A DNA stretch of 64,000 nt from Silvimonas soli (lineage in GTDB: Bacteria > Pseudomonadota > Gammaproteobacteria > Burkholderiales > Chitinibacteraceae), in assembly GCF_030035605.1 (NCBI RefSeq), contig NZ_CP106736.1, forward strand, positions 3,779,001 through 3,843,000, in the 5' to 3' direction. Of this stretch, positions 44,135 through 53,142 are shown piece by piece. The notes beneath the pieces were generated by a model. The model saw only the letters and a program-made list of their open reading frames with translations, was not told where the DNA came from and ran no database searches. The number at the start of each line of letters is the position of its first letter. Position 1 is the stretch's first letter. The position numbers and the translations under genes were made by a program.

Positions 44135-45265
44135 ATGAATGCCCACGAGAGTGCACAAAGCAAACCAGCCACGACGGACGAGAACTTTGTCCGCGTGATT
44201 GATGTGGTCAAAAAGTTTGATGAATCCACCGCCGTTGACGGCGTGAATCTGTCGGTCGCCAAGAATGAATTGTTTGCCTTGCTGGGTAGCTCAGGCTGTG
44301 GCAAGTCCACGCTGCTGCGCATGCTGGCGGGTTTTGAAACCGTGACCTCCGGCAAGATTTTGATTGATGGCGAAGACATGTCCAAGCTGCCGCCGTACAA
44401 GCGGCCGGTGAACATGATGTTCCAGTCTTACGCGCTGTTTCCGCACATGACGGTGGAAAGCAATATCGCGTTTGGCCTGAAGCAAGAAGGCGTAGGCAAA
44501 GGCGAGATCGCTGAACGCGTGGCCGACGTGCTGAACCTGGTGCAGATGACCAAGTATGCCAAGCGCAAGCCGTTCCAGTTGTCGGGCGGTCAGCAACAAC
44601 GCGCTGCGCTGGCTCGCAGCCTGGTCAAGCGCCCGAAGGTGTTGCTGCTGGATGAACCAATGTCGGCGCTGGATAAGCAAATCCGCCAGCGCACGCAGAT
44701 CGAGCTGGTCAACATTCTCTACAAGGTTGGCGTGACCTGCATCATGGTGACGCACGATCAGGAAGAGGCCATGACCATGGCCGACCGCCTGGCGGTGATG
44801 TCGGAAGGGCGCATCGTGCAGCTGGGCGCACCGAATGAAGTTTACGAATATCCCAACAGCAAGTTCGCCGCGTCTTTCATCGGTTCCACCAACCTGTTTG
44901 AGGGCGTGATCGTTGAAGACCAGCCGGACCACATCTACGTGGAAAGCGCCGACATGAAACAACGGCTGTTTATCAGCCACGGTGTGACTGGTCCGCTGGG
45001 CATGCCGGTGACAATTTCGGTCCGTCCGGAGCGTGTCTTGTTGTCTCGCGCCAAACCTGCACAAGAGGCGAATGCCTCGGTCGGCAAGGTGGTGAACATC
45101 GGTTATATGGGCAGCTACACGCTGTACCACATCAAACTCGAAAGCGGCAAAACGGTGATGGCCAACGTCTCCACGCTGGATTTCGACAATATGGAACCGC
45201 CTGCGTACGAAGAAGAAGTCTACGTGTCCTGGGGCCCAACGGCCGGTGTCGTGCTGACCAAATGA
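44135..45265 (+). CDS. potG: Putrescine ABC transporter ATPase
   Basis: A 376-residue ATPase of the PotA/PotG group. Walker A GSSGCGKST (about 50-58), MMFQSYALFPHMTV, signature LSGGQQQRAALARSL, Walker B VLLLDEPMSALD and THDQEEAMTMAD are all present. A TOBE domain fills the C-terminus (about 285-375). It drives the PotHI channel. Ten bp before potH. Confidence 0.94.
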   Translation: MNAHESAQSKPATTDENFVRVIDVVKKFDESTAVDGVNLSVAKNELFALLGSSGCGKSTLLRMLAGFETVTSGKILIDGEDMSKLPPYKRPVNMMFQSYALFPHMTVESNIAFGLKQEGVGKGEIAERVADVLNLVQMTKYAKRKPFQLSGGQQQRAALARSLVKRPKVLLLDEPMSALDKQIRQRTQIELVNILYKVGVTCIMVTHDQEEAMTMADRLAVMSEGRIVQLGAPNEVYEYPNSKFAASFIGSTNLFEGVIVEDQPDHIYVESADMKQRLFISHGVTGPLGMPVTISVRPERVLLSRAKPAQEANASVGKVVNIGYMGSYTLYHIKLESGKTVMANVSTLDFDNMEPPAYEEEVYVSWGPTAGVVLTK

Positions 45266-45275
45266 GAATGACATC

Positions 45276-46184
45276 ATGACACTCAAAGCCAAACTCAAAC
45301 GCTGGCTGCCTTCCGGGCAAAGGCTGGTGATCGCTGCGCCCTATATCTGGCTGGCGATGTTCTTCCTGGTGCCGTTTTTGCTGGTGGTGAAGATCAGCTT
45401 TGCCGATCAGGTGCTGGGTGTGCCGCCGTACACCGAACTGGCCGTCATCAAAGACAACATGGTGCAGATGGCGCTGCAACTGGGCCACTACAAGTTCTTG
45501 CTGACCGACAGCTTGTACTTCGCCACGTATCTGAGCTCACTGAAGATGGCGGCGATTTCCACCTTCTTCTGTCTGATCATCGGCTACCCCATTGCCTATT
45601 ACATTGCGCGCTCCAATCCGGCCACGCGCAACGTGCTGATGATGGCGGTGATGCTGCCGTTCTGGACTTCTTTCCTGATCCGCGTTTATGCCTGGATCGG
45701 CATCTTGAAGAACAACGGTCTGCTGAACCAGTTTCTGATGTGGGCCCATCTGGTACGTGATCCGGTCGAGCTGTATCACACCAACACCGCGGTCTATATC
45801 GGCATGGTTTATTCCTACCTGCCATTCCTGGTCATGCCGCTGTACGCCCACCTGGTGAAGATGGACCTGCGCTTGCTGGAAGCCGCCTACGACCTGGGTG
45901 CCAAACCCTGGAAAGTGTTTGTGCAGATCACTTTGCCGCTGTCCAAAAACGGGATTATCGCCGGGTGTTTGCTGGTGTTCATTCCGGCGGTGGGTGAGTA
46001 CGTGATTCCGGAACTACTGGGTGGTTCAGACACCTTGATGATCGGCCGCGTGATGTGGGACGAATTCTTTAATAACGCGGACTGGCCAATGGCTTCTGCA
46101 GTGACGTGCGCCATGGTGGTGTTGCTGCTGGTACCAATGGCGGTGTTCCAGCACTACCAAGCCAAAGAGCTGGAGGAGATCTGA
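45276..46184 (+). CDS. potH: Putrescine ABC transporter permease
   Basis: A 302-residue inner-membrane permease with six helices. The EAA loop is seen in LLEAAYDLGAKPWKVFVQITLPL (about 201-223). FIPAVGEYVIPELLGGSDTLMIG is characteristic of PotH/PotB. Follows potG by 10 bp and ends one base before potI. Confidence 0.94.
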   Translation: MTLKAKLKRWLPSGQRLVIAAPYIWLAMFFLVPFLLVVKISFADQVLGVPPYTELAVIKDNMVQMALQLGHYKFLLTDSLYFATYLSSLKMAAISTFFCLIIGYPIAYYIARSNPATRNVLMMAVMLPFWTSFLIRVYAWIGILKNNGLLNQFLMWAHLVRDPVELYHTNTAVYIGMVYSYLPFLVMPLYAHLVKMDLRLLEAAYDLGAKPWKVFVQITLPLSKNGIIAGCLLVFIPAVGEYVIPELLGGSDTLMIGRVMWDEFFNNADWPMASAVTCAMVVLLLVPMAVFQHYQAKELEEI

Positions 46185-46185
46185 C

Positions 46186-47007
46186 ATGATCAAACCCAAT
46201 AAAAACCTGCAGGTTACGGTGCTGTCGCTGGGGTTCTTCTTTCTCTACGCACCAATTCTCAGCCTGATTATTTACTCGTTCAACGATTCGCAACTGGTGA
46301 CGGTCTGGTCGAAATTCTCGTTCCGCTGGTACGGCGAACTCTTGCATGACGACGAGCTCATCAACGCTGCATGGCTGTCGCTGAAAATTGGTTTGATGAC
46401 GGCGTTTGCTTCGGTGCTCATTGGTACCTGGGCGGGGTTTGTGCTGGCCCGTATGGGGCGGTTCCGCGGTTTTGCGCTGTACACCGCCATGATCAACGCG
46501 CCGCTGGTGATTCCGGAAGTGATCCAGGGTATCTCGCTGCTGCTGCTGTTTGTGGAAATGGCCAAGTACATTGGCTGGCCCGCAGAACGTGGCGTGCTGA
46601 CGATCTGGATCGGTCACGTGATGCTGTGTATTTCGTACGTCGCCATCATCGTGCAATCGCGGATTCGTGAGCTGGATACCTCGCTGGAAGACGCAGCGAT
46701 GGACCTTGGCGCGACACCGTTCAAAGTGTTCTTTGTGATTACGCTGCCGCTGATTTCGCAAGCGCTGATTTCGGGCTGGCTACTGTCTTTCACGCTGTCG
46801 ATTGATGATCTGGTGCTGTCCGCGTTCTTGTCCGGTCCTGGTTCAACCACGCTGCCGCTGGTGGTGTTCAGCCGGGTACGTCTGGGTTTGAACCCTGAAA
46901 TGAACGCGCTGGCGACGATCTTTATCACGCTGGTCACGATTGGCGTGCTGACGGCGAACCACTTCATGCAAAAGGCAGAGCGCAAACGCATGGCGCTGGC
47001 CGCGTAA
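46186..47007 (+). CDS. potI: Putrescine ABC transporter permease
   Basis: A 273-residue inner-membrane permease, partner of PotH. Its EAA-type loop is LEDAAMDLGATPFKVFFVITLPL (about 168-190). SLSIDDLVLSAFLSGPGSTTLPLVVFSRVR is typical of PotI/PotC. GGAGG stands 8 nt before the ATG, inside the end of potH. Confidence 0.94.
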   Translation: MIKPNKNLQVTVLSLGFFFLYAPILSLIIYSFNDSQLVTVWSKFSFRWYGELLHDDELINAAWLSLKIGLMTAFASVLIGTWAGFVLARMGRFRGFALYTAMINAPLVIPEVIQGISLLLLFVEMAKYIGWPAERGVLTIWIGHVMLCISYVAIIVQSRIRELDTSLEDAAMDLGATPFKVFFVITLPLISQALISGWLLSFTLSIDDLVLSAFLSGPGSTTLPLVVFSRVRLGLNPEMNALATIFITLVTIGVLTANHFMQKAERKRMALAA

Positions 47008-47180
47008 ACGGGCAACAAGCGGATGACTGACCATCAGTCGGGGTGGCCATCCGCAATAACAACGACAACGACCTGCAAACAAACAGTTTTGAAAGTGCAT
47101 TGCGTATTAACAGCAGTAGATGTTCAAGCAAGAAACAATGTTGTTTCGGGGTGCAGATTCAATCACTTGGGATGAGGAAA

Positions 47181-48704
47181 ATGCGCAAGAAAATCTTATG
47201 TACTTTGCTGGCCGGTCTGACCGTGTCCGGCGCGGCGCTGGCAGCGCCAAAACAAAGCGAGCTCGATGAGCTCAAGGCCGAGCTGCAGCAATTGCAGGCC
47301 GAAGTCAAACAGCTCAAAGCCCAGCAAACGACGACGCAGGCACAGGTTCAGCAACAACAGGCCGCTGTGCCTGCTGCTGCGGCTTCGACTACGCCGGCGA
47401 TGACGCAGGACGATGTTGACGGCATGAAGCAATCCATCGCTTCGCTGCAACTGAAGACTGACAGCATCGATAAAACCGTGAACGAAGGCGGCATTGCCGG
47501 TCTGTCGGTCACTGGTTATCTCGATCCGGTTTACGTCTACAACTTCGGGCAAAAGTCGGGTGGCTTCCAGTTTGTAAACCACAACGGTACCTATAACTAC
47601 GACGGCAGTACCTTCGGCGATGTCTATCTGGATATCAAGAAGACCTTCGGCGCCGGTGCGCTGGCGCCGAGTGCGGAAATCAGCATCATGCCTAACCGGG
47701 GTAACGGGGCGACATTGCTGGCGACCGATGATGGTTCAAACAGCTTCATGAACATCATCAACACCGCTGTCATCAACATGCCGATCGACATGAGCACCAC
47801 GTTTGTCGCCGGTTTGATGTCCAGCTTTGGCGGTTATGAGTACCAGCTGTCGACGCTGATGCCGACACTGACTCACAACCTGCTGTATGACTTCTCTGAT
47901 CCGGGTAGCTACGTGGGTGCGGGTATCAATTACTCCACCGGCAACTGGTCGTGGAAGTTCATGCTGGCCAACGAGCAATATCGCACCAAGGGCGCTACTA
48001 CCCAGGTCGATACCAATGCGACTACCGGTCAGGCCAAGTTTGAAACCAACAACACACCGACGTTCACGACTCGCCTGGACTACACCTGGTCGAGCTCGAT
48101 AGATCTTGGCTGGTCCGGCAACATTGGCCGTCAATCGCTGGCAACAGCGAGCACGTGTGCGTCTGGTTTCGGCTATCAATGCGGCTCGAACGATCCGTAC
48201 AGCAATTACTACTTCACCGAAGCTGATCTGACCTATACCTGGGCAGATACCACAATCAATGCCGAAGTCGACCTTGGCAAGCAGCAGAACGCAGCCTTCA
48301 ATGGCGGCAATGCGCAATGGTGGGGCGTTTCTGTGTTGGGTCTGCAGAAGTGGCATGCTGAGTCTGGCCAGTTTGGCACCGCAGCCCGGATTGACTACAT
48401 GAACGACCAGAAGAACGGCGGCGGTGGTGGTGGTGTAGTGCTGAGTGATTCCGGTATTGATGGGCACAACGGCTTTGGTATCAGCCAGAACTGCCTGGCC
48501 AATTCGACCTCGGCTGGTGCTGATTGCAAAGGCGCAAACCGCGCCGACATCGCGCTGGACTTCATCTGGTACGTAACCGATCAGGCCACACTGAAGATCG
48601 AATACCGCCACGATTGGTCCTCTGAAGACACCTTCATCAAGAGCGATGGCACTTACGCCAAGAGCAACGATATGTTGGGTACGCAGTTCATCTATGCCTT
48701 CTAA
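47181..48704 (+). CDS. Outer-membrane beta-barrel protein with coiled-coil N-terminus (DUF3138-like)
   Basis: About 507 residues. After a Sec signal (KKILCTLLAGLTVSGAALA) comes a coiled coil (ELDELKAELQQLQAEVKQLK, about residues 23-55), a Gln/Ala linker, and a long barrel-like region rich in alternating aromatic and polar residues (YLDPVYVYNFGQKSGGFQFV; TRLDYTWSSSIDLGWSGNIG). It ends in the aromatic FIYAF expected for BamA-dependent insertion. I associate it with the betaproteobacterial DUF3138 family, from memory. Position inside the putrescine cluster suggests a diffusion channel for polyamines or precursors. Start 47181 is chosen; ATG 47172 is three codons earlier. Confidence 0.75.
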   Translation: MRKKILCTLLAGLTVSGAALAAPKQSELDELKAELQQLQAEVKQLKAQQTTTQAQVQQQQAAVPAAAASTTPAMTQDDVDGMKQSIASLQLKTDSIDKTVNEGGIAGLSVTGYLDPVYVYNFGQKSGGFQFVNHNGTYNYDGSTFGDVYLDIKKTFGAGALAPSAEISIMPNRGNGATLLATDDGSNSFMNIINTAVINMPIDMSTTFVAGLMSSFGGYEYQLSTLMPTLTHNLLYDFSDPGSYVGAGINYSTGNWSWKFMLANEQYRTKGATTQVDTNATTGQAKFETNNTPTFTTRLDYTWSSSIDLGWSGNIGRQSLATASTCASGFGYQCGSNDPYSNYYFTEADLTYTWADTTINAEVDLGKQQNAAFNGGNAQWWGVSVLGLQKWHAESGQFGTAARIDYMNDQKNGGGGGGVVLSDSGIDGHNGFGISQNCLANSTSAGADCKGANRADIALDFIWYVTDQATLKIEYRHDWSSEDTFIKSDGTYAKSNDMLGTQFIYAF

Positions 48705-48733
48705 GAGCCGGTTCACCATCTTTTCACGACAGC

Positions 48734-48936
48734 GTTCGGGGTAGTACCGGATGCGATGCAAGGCGCGAAGCACGCCGCAGTACAAGTACTGGCAGTGCTT
48801 CGCAACACAGCAGCGCGCCGGTAATGCCCCGAACCCGAAGGGCTGGGCCAATAAAGGGTCATCCACTGTGTTATGTGATTGGCTAATAACCAGTTATTAG
48901 CTGCATCCCATGTCTTGTGGCTAACCCTTTATTGGC
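48734..48936. repeat. Two adjacent multi-level palindromes
   Basis: The first, 48734-48834, has outer GTTCGGGG…TACCGG (48734-48750) against CCGGTA…CCCCGAAC (48818-48834), then GCGAAGCAC (48765-48773) / GTGCTTCGC (48795-48803), then CAGTAC-AA-GTACTG (48778-48791). The second, 48847-48936, has outer GCCAATAAAGGGT (48847-48859) / ACCCTTTATTGGC (48924-48936), inner GCTAATAAC (48882-48890) / GTTATTAGC (48893-48901). Both lie between the porin-like gene and puuB. The rest of this 508-bp gap shows no gene. Confidence 0.7.
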
Positions 48937-49212
48937 ACAGCGCTGACGAGTAAAGATGATGAACAGGCTCTAAGACATAGCCTGAAAGGGGGCGACACTG
49001 GCTAGTCTGGTGTCGCCACCCACCCGCAGAACAACAATCAAAAATACGGATTGCGTCCCAGACGGCGGAACAGGCCGGGGCTTTTTGCGCCCCTGGCGAG
49101 CCAGAATCAGGATGTAGTCAGAAGCTGTTTATGGGTACGCCAACCATTGCGAACGCATAAACAACTTCTCGGCACTTTGCCCAGACAACGAAAGCTAGCG
49201 GGATATCGCACC

Positions 49213-50505
49213 ATGAGCATGAATATCGCCAACGCTGAACACATTGATTCGTACTACGCCGCCACGGCCAACGATCACACGCGTTATCCGCGCCTGACTG
49301 GCCGCCTGGATGCCGACGTCGTGGTCGTCGGTGGTGGGCTGACCGGCATCAGCGCCGCGCTCAATCTGGCTGAACGCGGGTTCTCGGTGGTGGTGCTGGA
49401 AGCAGGCCGCATCGGCTGGGCCGCCAGCGGGCGCAATGGCGGGCAGATGATTGCCGGTTTTGCCTGCGGCATGGACACCTTCGCCGCTGACTTGCCAGAC
49501 GAAGATGTAAAACGCGTGTGGGATATGGGCATCGAGTCGATCAACATCATTCGCGAGCGCGTGGCCAAACACAATATCAAATGTGATCTGGCCGACGGTT
49601 ACCTCACCGCTGCCAACAAACCCAAGCATGTGACTGAACTGAAAGCCTGGCGCGACGAAGCCGCCAGTCGTTTCGGCTTTCATGATTTTGAATACGTTGA
49701 ACCGCAAGACATGCACCGGTTTATTGCGTCAGACCGCTACCTGGGCGGCCTGAATGACAAAATCAGCGGGCATTTGCATCCACTCAACTACAACCTGGGC
49801 TTGGCGCGGGCCGCCGTGACCGCCGGTGTGCGCATCTTTGAGAGCAGCTGCGCCACCAGCTTGCAACAAGGCCAGAGCAATATCGTCAAAACCGAACAGG
49901 GCGAAGTGCACGCCAAATTCGCGGTGCTGGCCTGCAATGCGTTTATCCACACGCTGTCGCCCGCGCTGGATCGCAAGATCATGCCGGTGGGCACTTATGT
50001 GATTACCACTGAGCCTATCGAACAAGAGCGTTTTGCCAAACTGATGCCCGCCAACGCGGCCATTTGCGACAGCCGCTTTGCCCTGGATTATTTCCGCCCG
50101 ACCGCAGACCGGCGCATTTTGTGGGGTGGCAAGGTCAGCTATTCCAAACTGGCGCCGCCCAACCTGGCGCAAGCCATGCGTGCCGACATGCTCAAGACTT
50201 TTCCGCAACTGGAAGACATCAAGGTCAGCCATGCGTGGGGCGGTTTTGTGGATATCACCATGACCCGCGCACCGCATTTCGGGCGCTTGTCCAATACCGT
50301 TTATTTCGCCCAGGGTTTCTCGGGGCACGGCGTCAACGTGACCGGTCTGGCTGGCAAGTTAATGGCTGAAGCCATCGCCGGCCAAGCCGAACGTTTCGAC
50401 ATCTTCACCCGCTTGAAGCACCGCGATTTTCCGGGTGGTTCGCTATTGCGCATGCCGTCACTGGTGCTGGCAATGGCCTGGTTCAGATTGAAAGATCTTG
50501 TGTGA
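49213..50505 (+). CDS. puuB: Gamma-glutamylputrescine oxidase (FAD-dependent), first copy
   Basis: A 430-residue DAO-family flavoprotein. FAD is held by the dinucleotide motif DVVVVGGGLTGISAALNLAERG (about residues 35-56) and VLEAGRIGWAASGRNGGQM. The C-terminal FAQGFSGHGVNVTGLAGKLMAEAI closes the flavin site. This is the PuuB/PauB pattern: it oxidises the primary amine of gamma-glutamylputrescine to the aldehyde. The frame is open upstream to 49051, but the ATG at 49213 fits the family start. 95 bp before puuC. A paralogue lies at 56418-57704. Confidence 0.92.
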   Translation: MSMNIANAEHIDSYYAATANDHTRYPRLTGRLDADVVVVGGGLTGISAALNLAERGFSVVVLEAGRIGWAASGRNGGQMIAGFACGMDTFAADLPDEDVKRVWDMGIESINIIRERVAKHNIKCDLADGYLTAANKPKHVTELKAWRDEAASRFGFHDFEYVEPQDMHRFIASDRYLGGLNDKISGHLHPLNYNLGLARAAVTAGVRIFESSCATSLQQGQSNIVKTEQGEVHAKFAVLACNAFIHTLSPALDRKIMPVGTYVITTEPIEQERFAKLMPANAAICDSRFALDYFRPTADRRILWGGKVSYSKLAPPNLAQAMRADMLKTFPQLEDIKVSHAWGGFVDITMTRAPHFGRLSNTVYFAQGFSGHGVNVTGLAGKLMAEAIAGQAERFDIFTRLKHRDFPGGSLLRMPSLVLAMAWFRLKDLV

Positions 50506-50600
50506 CAGGGCTGGTGTGAGGTGGGTTTCATACAACCCAATCCGCAGCATCACTTTTCCCGATCGCACCTAACACTTCACGTTTCACAAGGAACTACATC

Positions 50601-52097
50601 ATGACTCTGCAAAAAGACCTCGCGTACTGGCAACAGAAAGCGGCCAGTCTGACCATTGAAGGTCGCGCGTTTATTGATGGCGAACTGTCCGATGCCGCTA
50701 GCGGTAAAACATTCGACTGCGTCAGCCCCATCGACGGCAAAGTGCTGACTCAGGTGGCATATTGCGGTGAAGCGGACGTTGAGCGCGCCGTGTCTGCCGC
50801 CCGCCGCAGCTTTGAAGCGGGCGTCTGGTCCGGGCTCAATCCGCGCCAACGCAAAGAAATTTTGCTGCGCTGGTCCGCGCTGATTACCGAACACATGGAA
50901 GAAATCGCGCTGCTGGAAACGCTGGACGCTGGCAAGCCGATTGGCGATACCACCACCGTGGACGTACCTGGCGCGGCATATTGCGTGCAGTGGTTTGCCG
51001 AAGCCATCGACAAGGTCGGCGGCGAAATCGCTCCGGTCGACCATCACCTGGTTGGTATGGTGACGCGTGAAGCGATTGGCGTGGTCGCGGCGGTGGTGCC
51101 CTGGAACTTCCCGATCCTGATGGCCGCCTGGAAGTTTGGCCCGGCGCTGGCTGCAGGCAACAGCGTGATCCTCAAACCATCGGAAAAATCTCCGCTATCG
51201 GCCATTCGCGTGGCGCAACTGGCGTTTGAAGCAGGTATCCCCGCTGGCGTGTTCAACGTGCTGCCAGGTTTTGGCGACGCCGGTAAACAACTGGCGTTGC
51301 ATATGGATGTGGATTGCCTGGCATTCACCGGTTCTACTTATGTCGGCAAGCAGTTGATGCAACACAGCGGCCAATCCAACCTCAAGCGGGTATGGCTGGA
51401 GTTGGGCGGCAAGTCCGCCAATATCATCATGCCCGACTGCCCGGACATGGACCGCGCCGCACGCTCGGCCGCTGGTGGCATCTTCTACAACATGGGCGAA
51501 ATGTGTACCGCTGGCTCGCGCCTGTTGGTGCATCGCTCAATCAAAGACGACTTCATCAAACGCGTGACTGCCGAGGCTGCGGCCTACAAGCCGGGCAACC
51601 CGCTTGATCCCAAAACCAGCATGGGCGCGATTGTCGACAACATTCAGCTGGACCGGGTGATGTCATACATCGAAACCGGCAAAGGCGAAGCGCGCCTGGT
51701 AACGGGCGGCAACCGGGTACTCAAGGAAACTGGCGGTTATTACATCGAACCGACGGTGTTTGAAGTGGACAGCCAGGAAGCCCGCATCGCCGCTGAAGAA
51801 ATCTTTGGGCCGGTGCTGTCGGTGATTACCTTCGACACCCTGGATGAGGCGATTGCTTTGGCGAATGCCAGCGAATACGGCCTTGCTGCGGCGTTGTGGA
51901 CGTCTGATTTGACGACTGCCCACGAAGGCGCCCGCCGTCTGCGCGCGGGGACGGTGTGGGTGAATTGCTATGACGAAGGCGGGGATATGAATTTCCCGTT
52001 TGGCGGCTACAAGCAATCGGGGAATGGGCGCGATAAGTCGCTGCATGCGTTGGAGAAATATACGGAGTTGAAGTCGACGTTGGTGAGGTTGCGGTAA
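50601..52097 (+). CDS. puuC: Gamma-glutamyl-gamma-aminobutyraldehyde dehydrogenase
   Basis: A 498-residue NAD(P)-dependent aldehyde dehydrogenase of the PuuC/KauB type. Catalytic C302 is in YNMGEMCTAGSRLLV, and its partner Glu in RVWLELGGKSANI. The cofactor region is VVPWNFPILMAAWKFGPALAAGN. The ending GGYKQSGNGRDKSLHALEKYTELKS is shared with PuuC. It turns the aldehyde made by PuuB (or 4-aminobutanal made by SpuC) into the acid. AAGGAAC precedes the ATG. Confidence 0.94.
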   Translation: MTLQKDLAYWQQKAASLTIEGRAFIDGELSDAASGKTFDCVSPIDGKVLTQVAYCGEADVERAVSAARRSFEAGVWSGLNPRQRKEILLRWSALITEHMEEIALLETLDAGKPIGDTTTVDVPGAAYCVQWFAEAIDKVGGEIAPVDHHLVGMVTREAIGVVAAVVPWNFPILMAAWKFGPALAAGNSVILKPSEKSPLSAIRVAQLAFEAGIPAGVFNVLPGFGDAGKQLALHMDVDCLAFTGSTYVGKQLMQHSGQSNLKRVWLELGGKSANIIMPDCPDMDRAARSAAGGIFYNMGEMCTAGSRLLVHRSIKDDFIKRVTAEAAAYKPGNPLDPKTSMGAIVDNIQLDRVMSYIETGKGEARLVTGGNRVLKETGGYYIEPTVFEVDSQEARIAAEEIFGPVLSVITFDTLDEAIALANASEYGLAAALWTSDLTTAHEGARRLRAGTVWVNCYDEGGDMNFPFGGYKQSGNGRDKSLHALEKYTELKSTLVRLR

Positions 52098-52113
52098 GGG
52101 ATTGGCTGCTTTT

Positions 52114-52158
52114 GTAGGGTGGATTCGGAGCAGCCCCAAGGGGTAGCGACAATCCACC
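52114..52158. repeat. GTAGGGTGGATT…AATCCACC palindromic repeat
   Basis: Full copy of the family at 19269-19302, 17 bp after the puuC stop. Confidence 0.6.
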
Positions 52159-52230
52159 TGCGATATGGGCTTGAGTCGTAGGGCAGGGAGGGTGCAACGC
52201 GCTTTGGTTTTGGCTTTGAAGGTCGTGTTG

Positions 52231-52545
52231 TTAGTGCCTTCGGCACGGGGTTGAAAGGCTTCTGATACCCGGGGGTACCCGGGAGCACGACACCTTTCTT
52301 TGCGTCGCCAAAGAAAGGTGTCCCAAAGAAAGGCGACCCCGCTGCCGCAAGGGGGGCCGAAGTCAAAAGCCGTGCCCCTCGGGGGTACCCCCACAACGAT
52401 GCTGAATGTTCGGGATGCAAGTTGCTGTGGGGAAACGAACCGTCTGTGTGCGAGTGCTCTTTGCGCGGCTCCGCCGTTCCCTCGGTCGGCCGGAGCCTAA
52501 GGTCTCCGGCTCTCCGTCGGCGTGGTTTGCAGGGCGATGTGCCTG
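52231..52545. repeat. Long intergenic repeat, copy 2
   Basis: Shares with 34085-34305 the blocks TTAGTGCCTTCGGCACGGG, GCGTCGCCAAAGAAAG, GGCGACCCCGCTGCCGCAAG, AACCGTCTGT and GTTCCCTCGGT, with about 90 bp of extra sequence in the middle. No credible protein in any frame. Confidence 0.7.
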
Positions 52546-52588
52546 TGATAGCAGCAACAGCAACCCATTGAACACCAATTGCATCGTC

Positions 52589-52608
52589 ATTCCCGCGAAG
52601 GCGGGAAT
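52589..52608. repeat. dRS3-type repeat
   Basis: ATTCCCGCGAAGGCGGGAAT exactly fits the Neisseria dRS3 form ATTCCC-N8-GGGAAT. Less perfect relatives lie at 19224-19243 and around 55297-55337. Confidence 0.7.
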
Positions 52609-52652
52609 CCAGTGCAACCGTGATTGCAAGCAGCGGTAACAACAAACAGTTC

Positions 52653-52690
52653 CTTAGCCCGGATGAAACGAAGTGAGAATCCGGGGCTGC
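52653..52690. repeat. Partial GTAGCCCGG repeat (copy E)
   Basis: TTAGCCCGGATGAAACGAAG and the following GAATCCGGGG, the left half of the family at 34321-34570. Confidence 0.6.
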
Positions 52691-52827
52691 AATGTATCAA
52701 TGAACAACGGCGGCTGGCTTCTCGCCGTCCTGGCATCCCAGTTTGCATGCTTGAGCCGGGTATTTATAACGTTTGATTTTGTCACAGTACTTAGTCAACA
52801 GAGGGTGTGTTTCTAAATCCCCTAACG

Positions 52828-52950
52828 CCACTGCCGAAGGAGTGTCGGGAGACCCGAGGCTCCCGACCGACTGATGGAACCCCGGAGGGGCATCAGCGTG
52901 GGGTTGCCTTCTTTTTGGTTATTTATCCCGGTTTACCGGGACACCTTCTT
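52828..52950. repeat. Inverted remnant of the long intergenic repeat plus short hairpin repeat
   Basis: CAGCGTGGGGTTGCCTTCTT (52897-52916) is the reverse of the GGCGACCCCGCTG block of the repeats at 34085 and 52231. It runs into CCCGGTTTACCGGGACAC (52927-52944), copy 2 of the short hairpin found at 8586 and 55363. The space on to 53142 shows no gene. Confidence 0.55.
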
Positions 52951-53142
52951 GGTGAAGCAAGTTGCACGATAAGGCTGTACGGCCACACTAACGTGTCCCC
53001 GGCCACCGCCGGGTATGTAAACAAACCGTGCCGAGGGCACTCAAACTCTTGGCAGAAAAACCAGCTTCAAAAGAAACGAAACCCACAGAGCAAACCCATA
53101 AATTTGCCACCCCATAACCAGCACCACCCCGGAGCAACAGAA

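Noticed and set aside
47736..48866. Minus-strand open frame of 376 codons opposite the porin-like gene
   Set aside because: Shadow frame of a gene with a clear signal peptide and barrel ending on the plus strand.
52807..53142. Extension of the aminotransferase frame upstream of 53143
   Set aside because: The added 112 codons run through the inverted long repeat and the short hairpin; ATG 53143 has a ribosome site and starts the family-like sequence.
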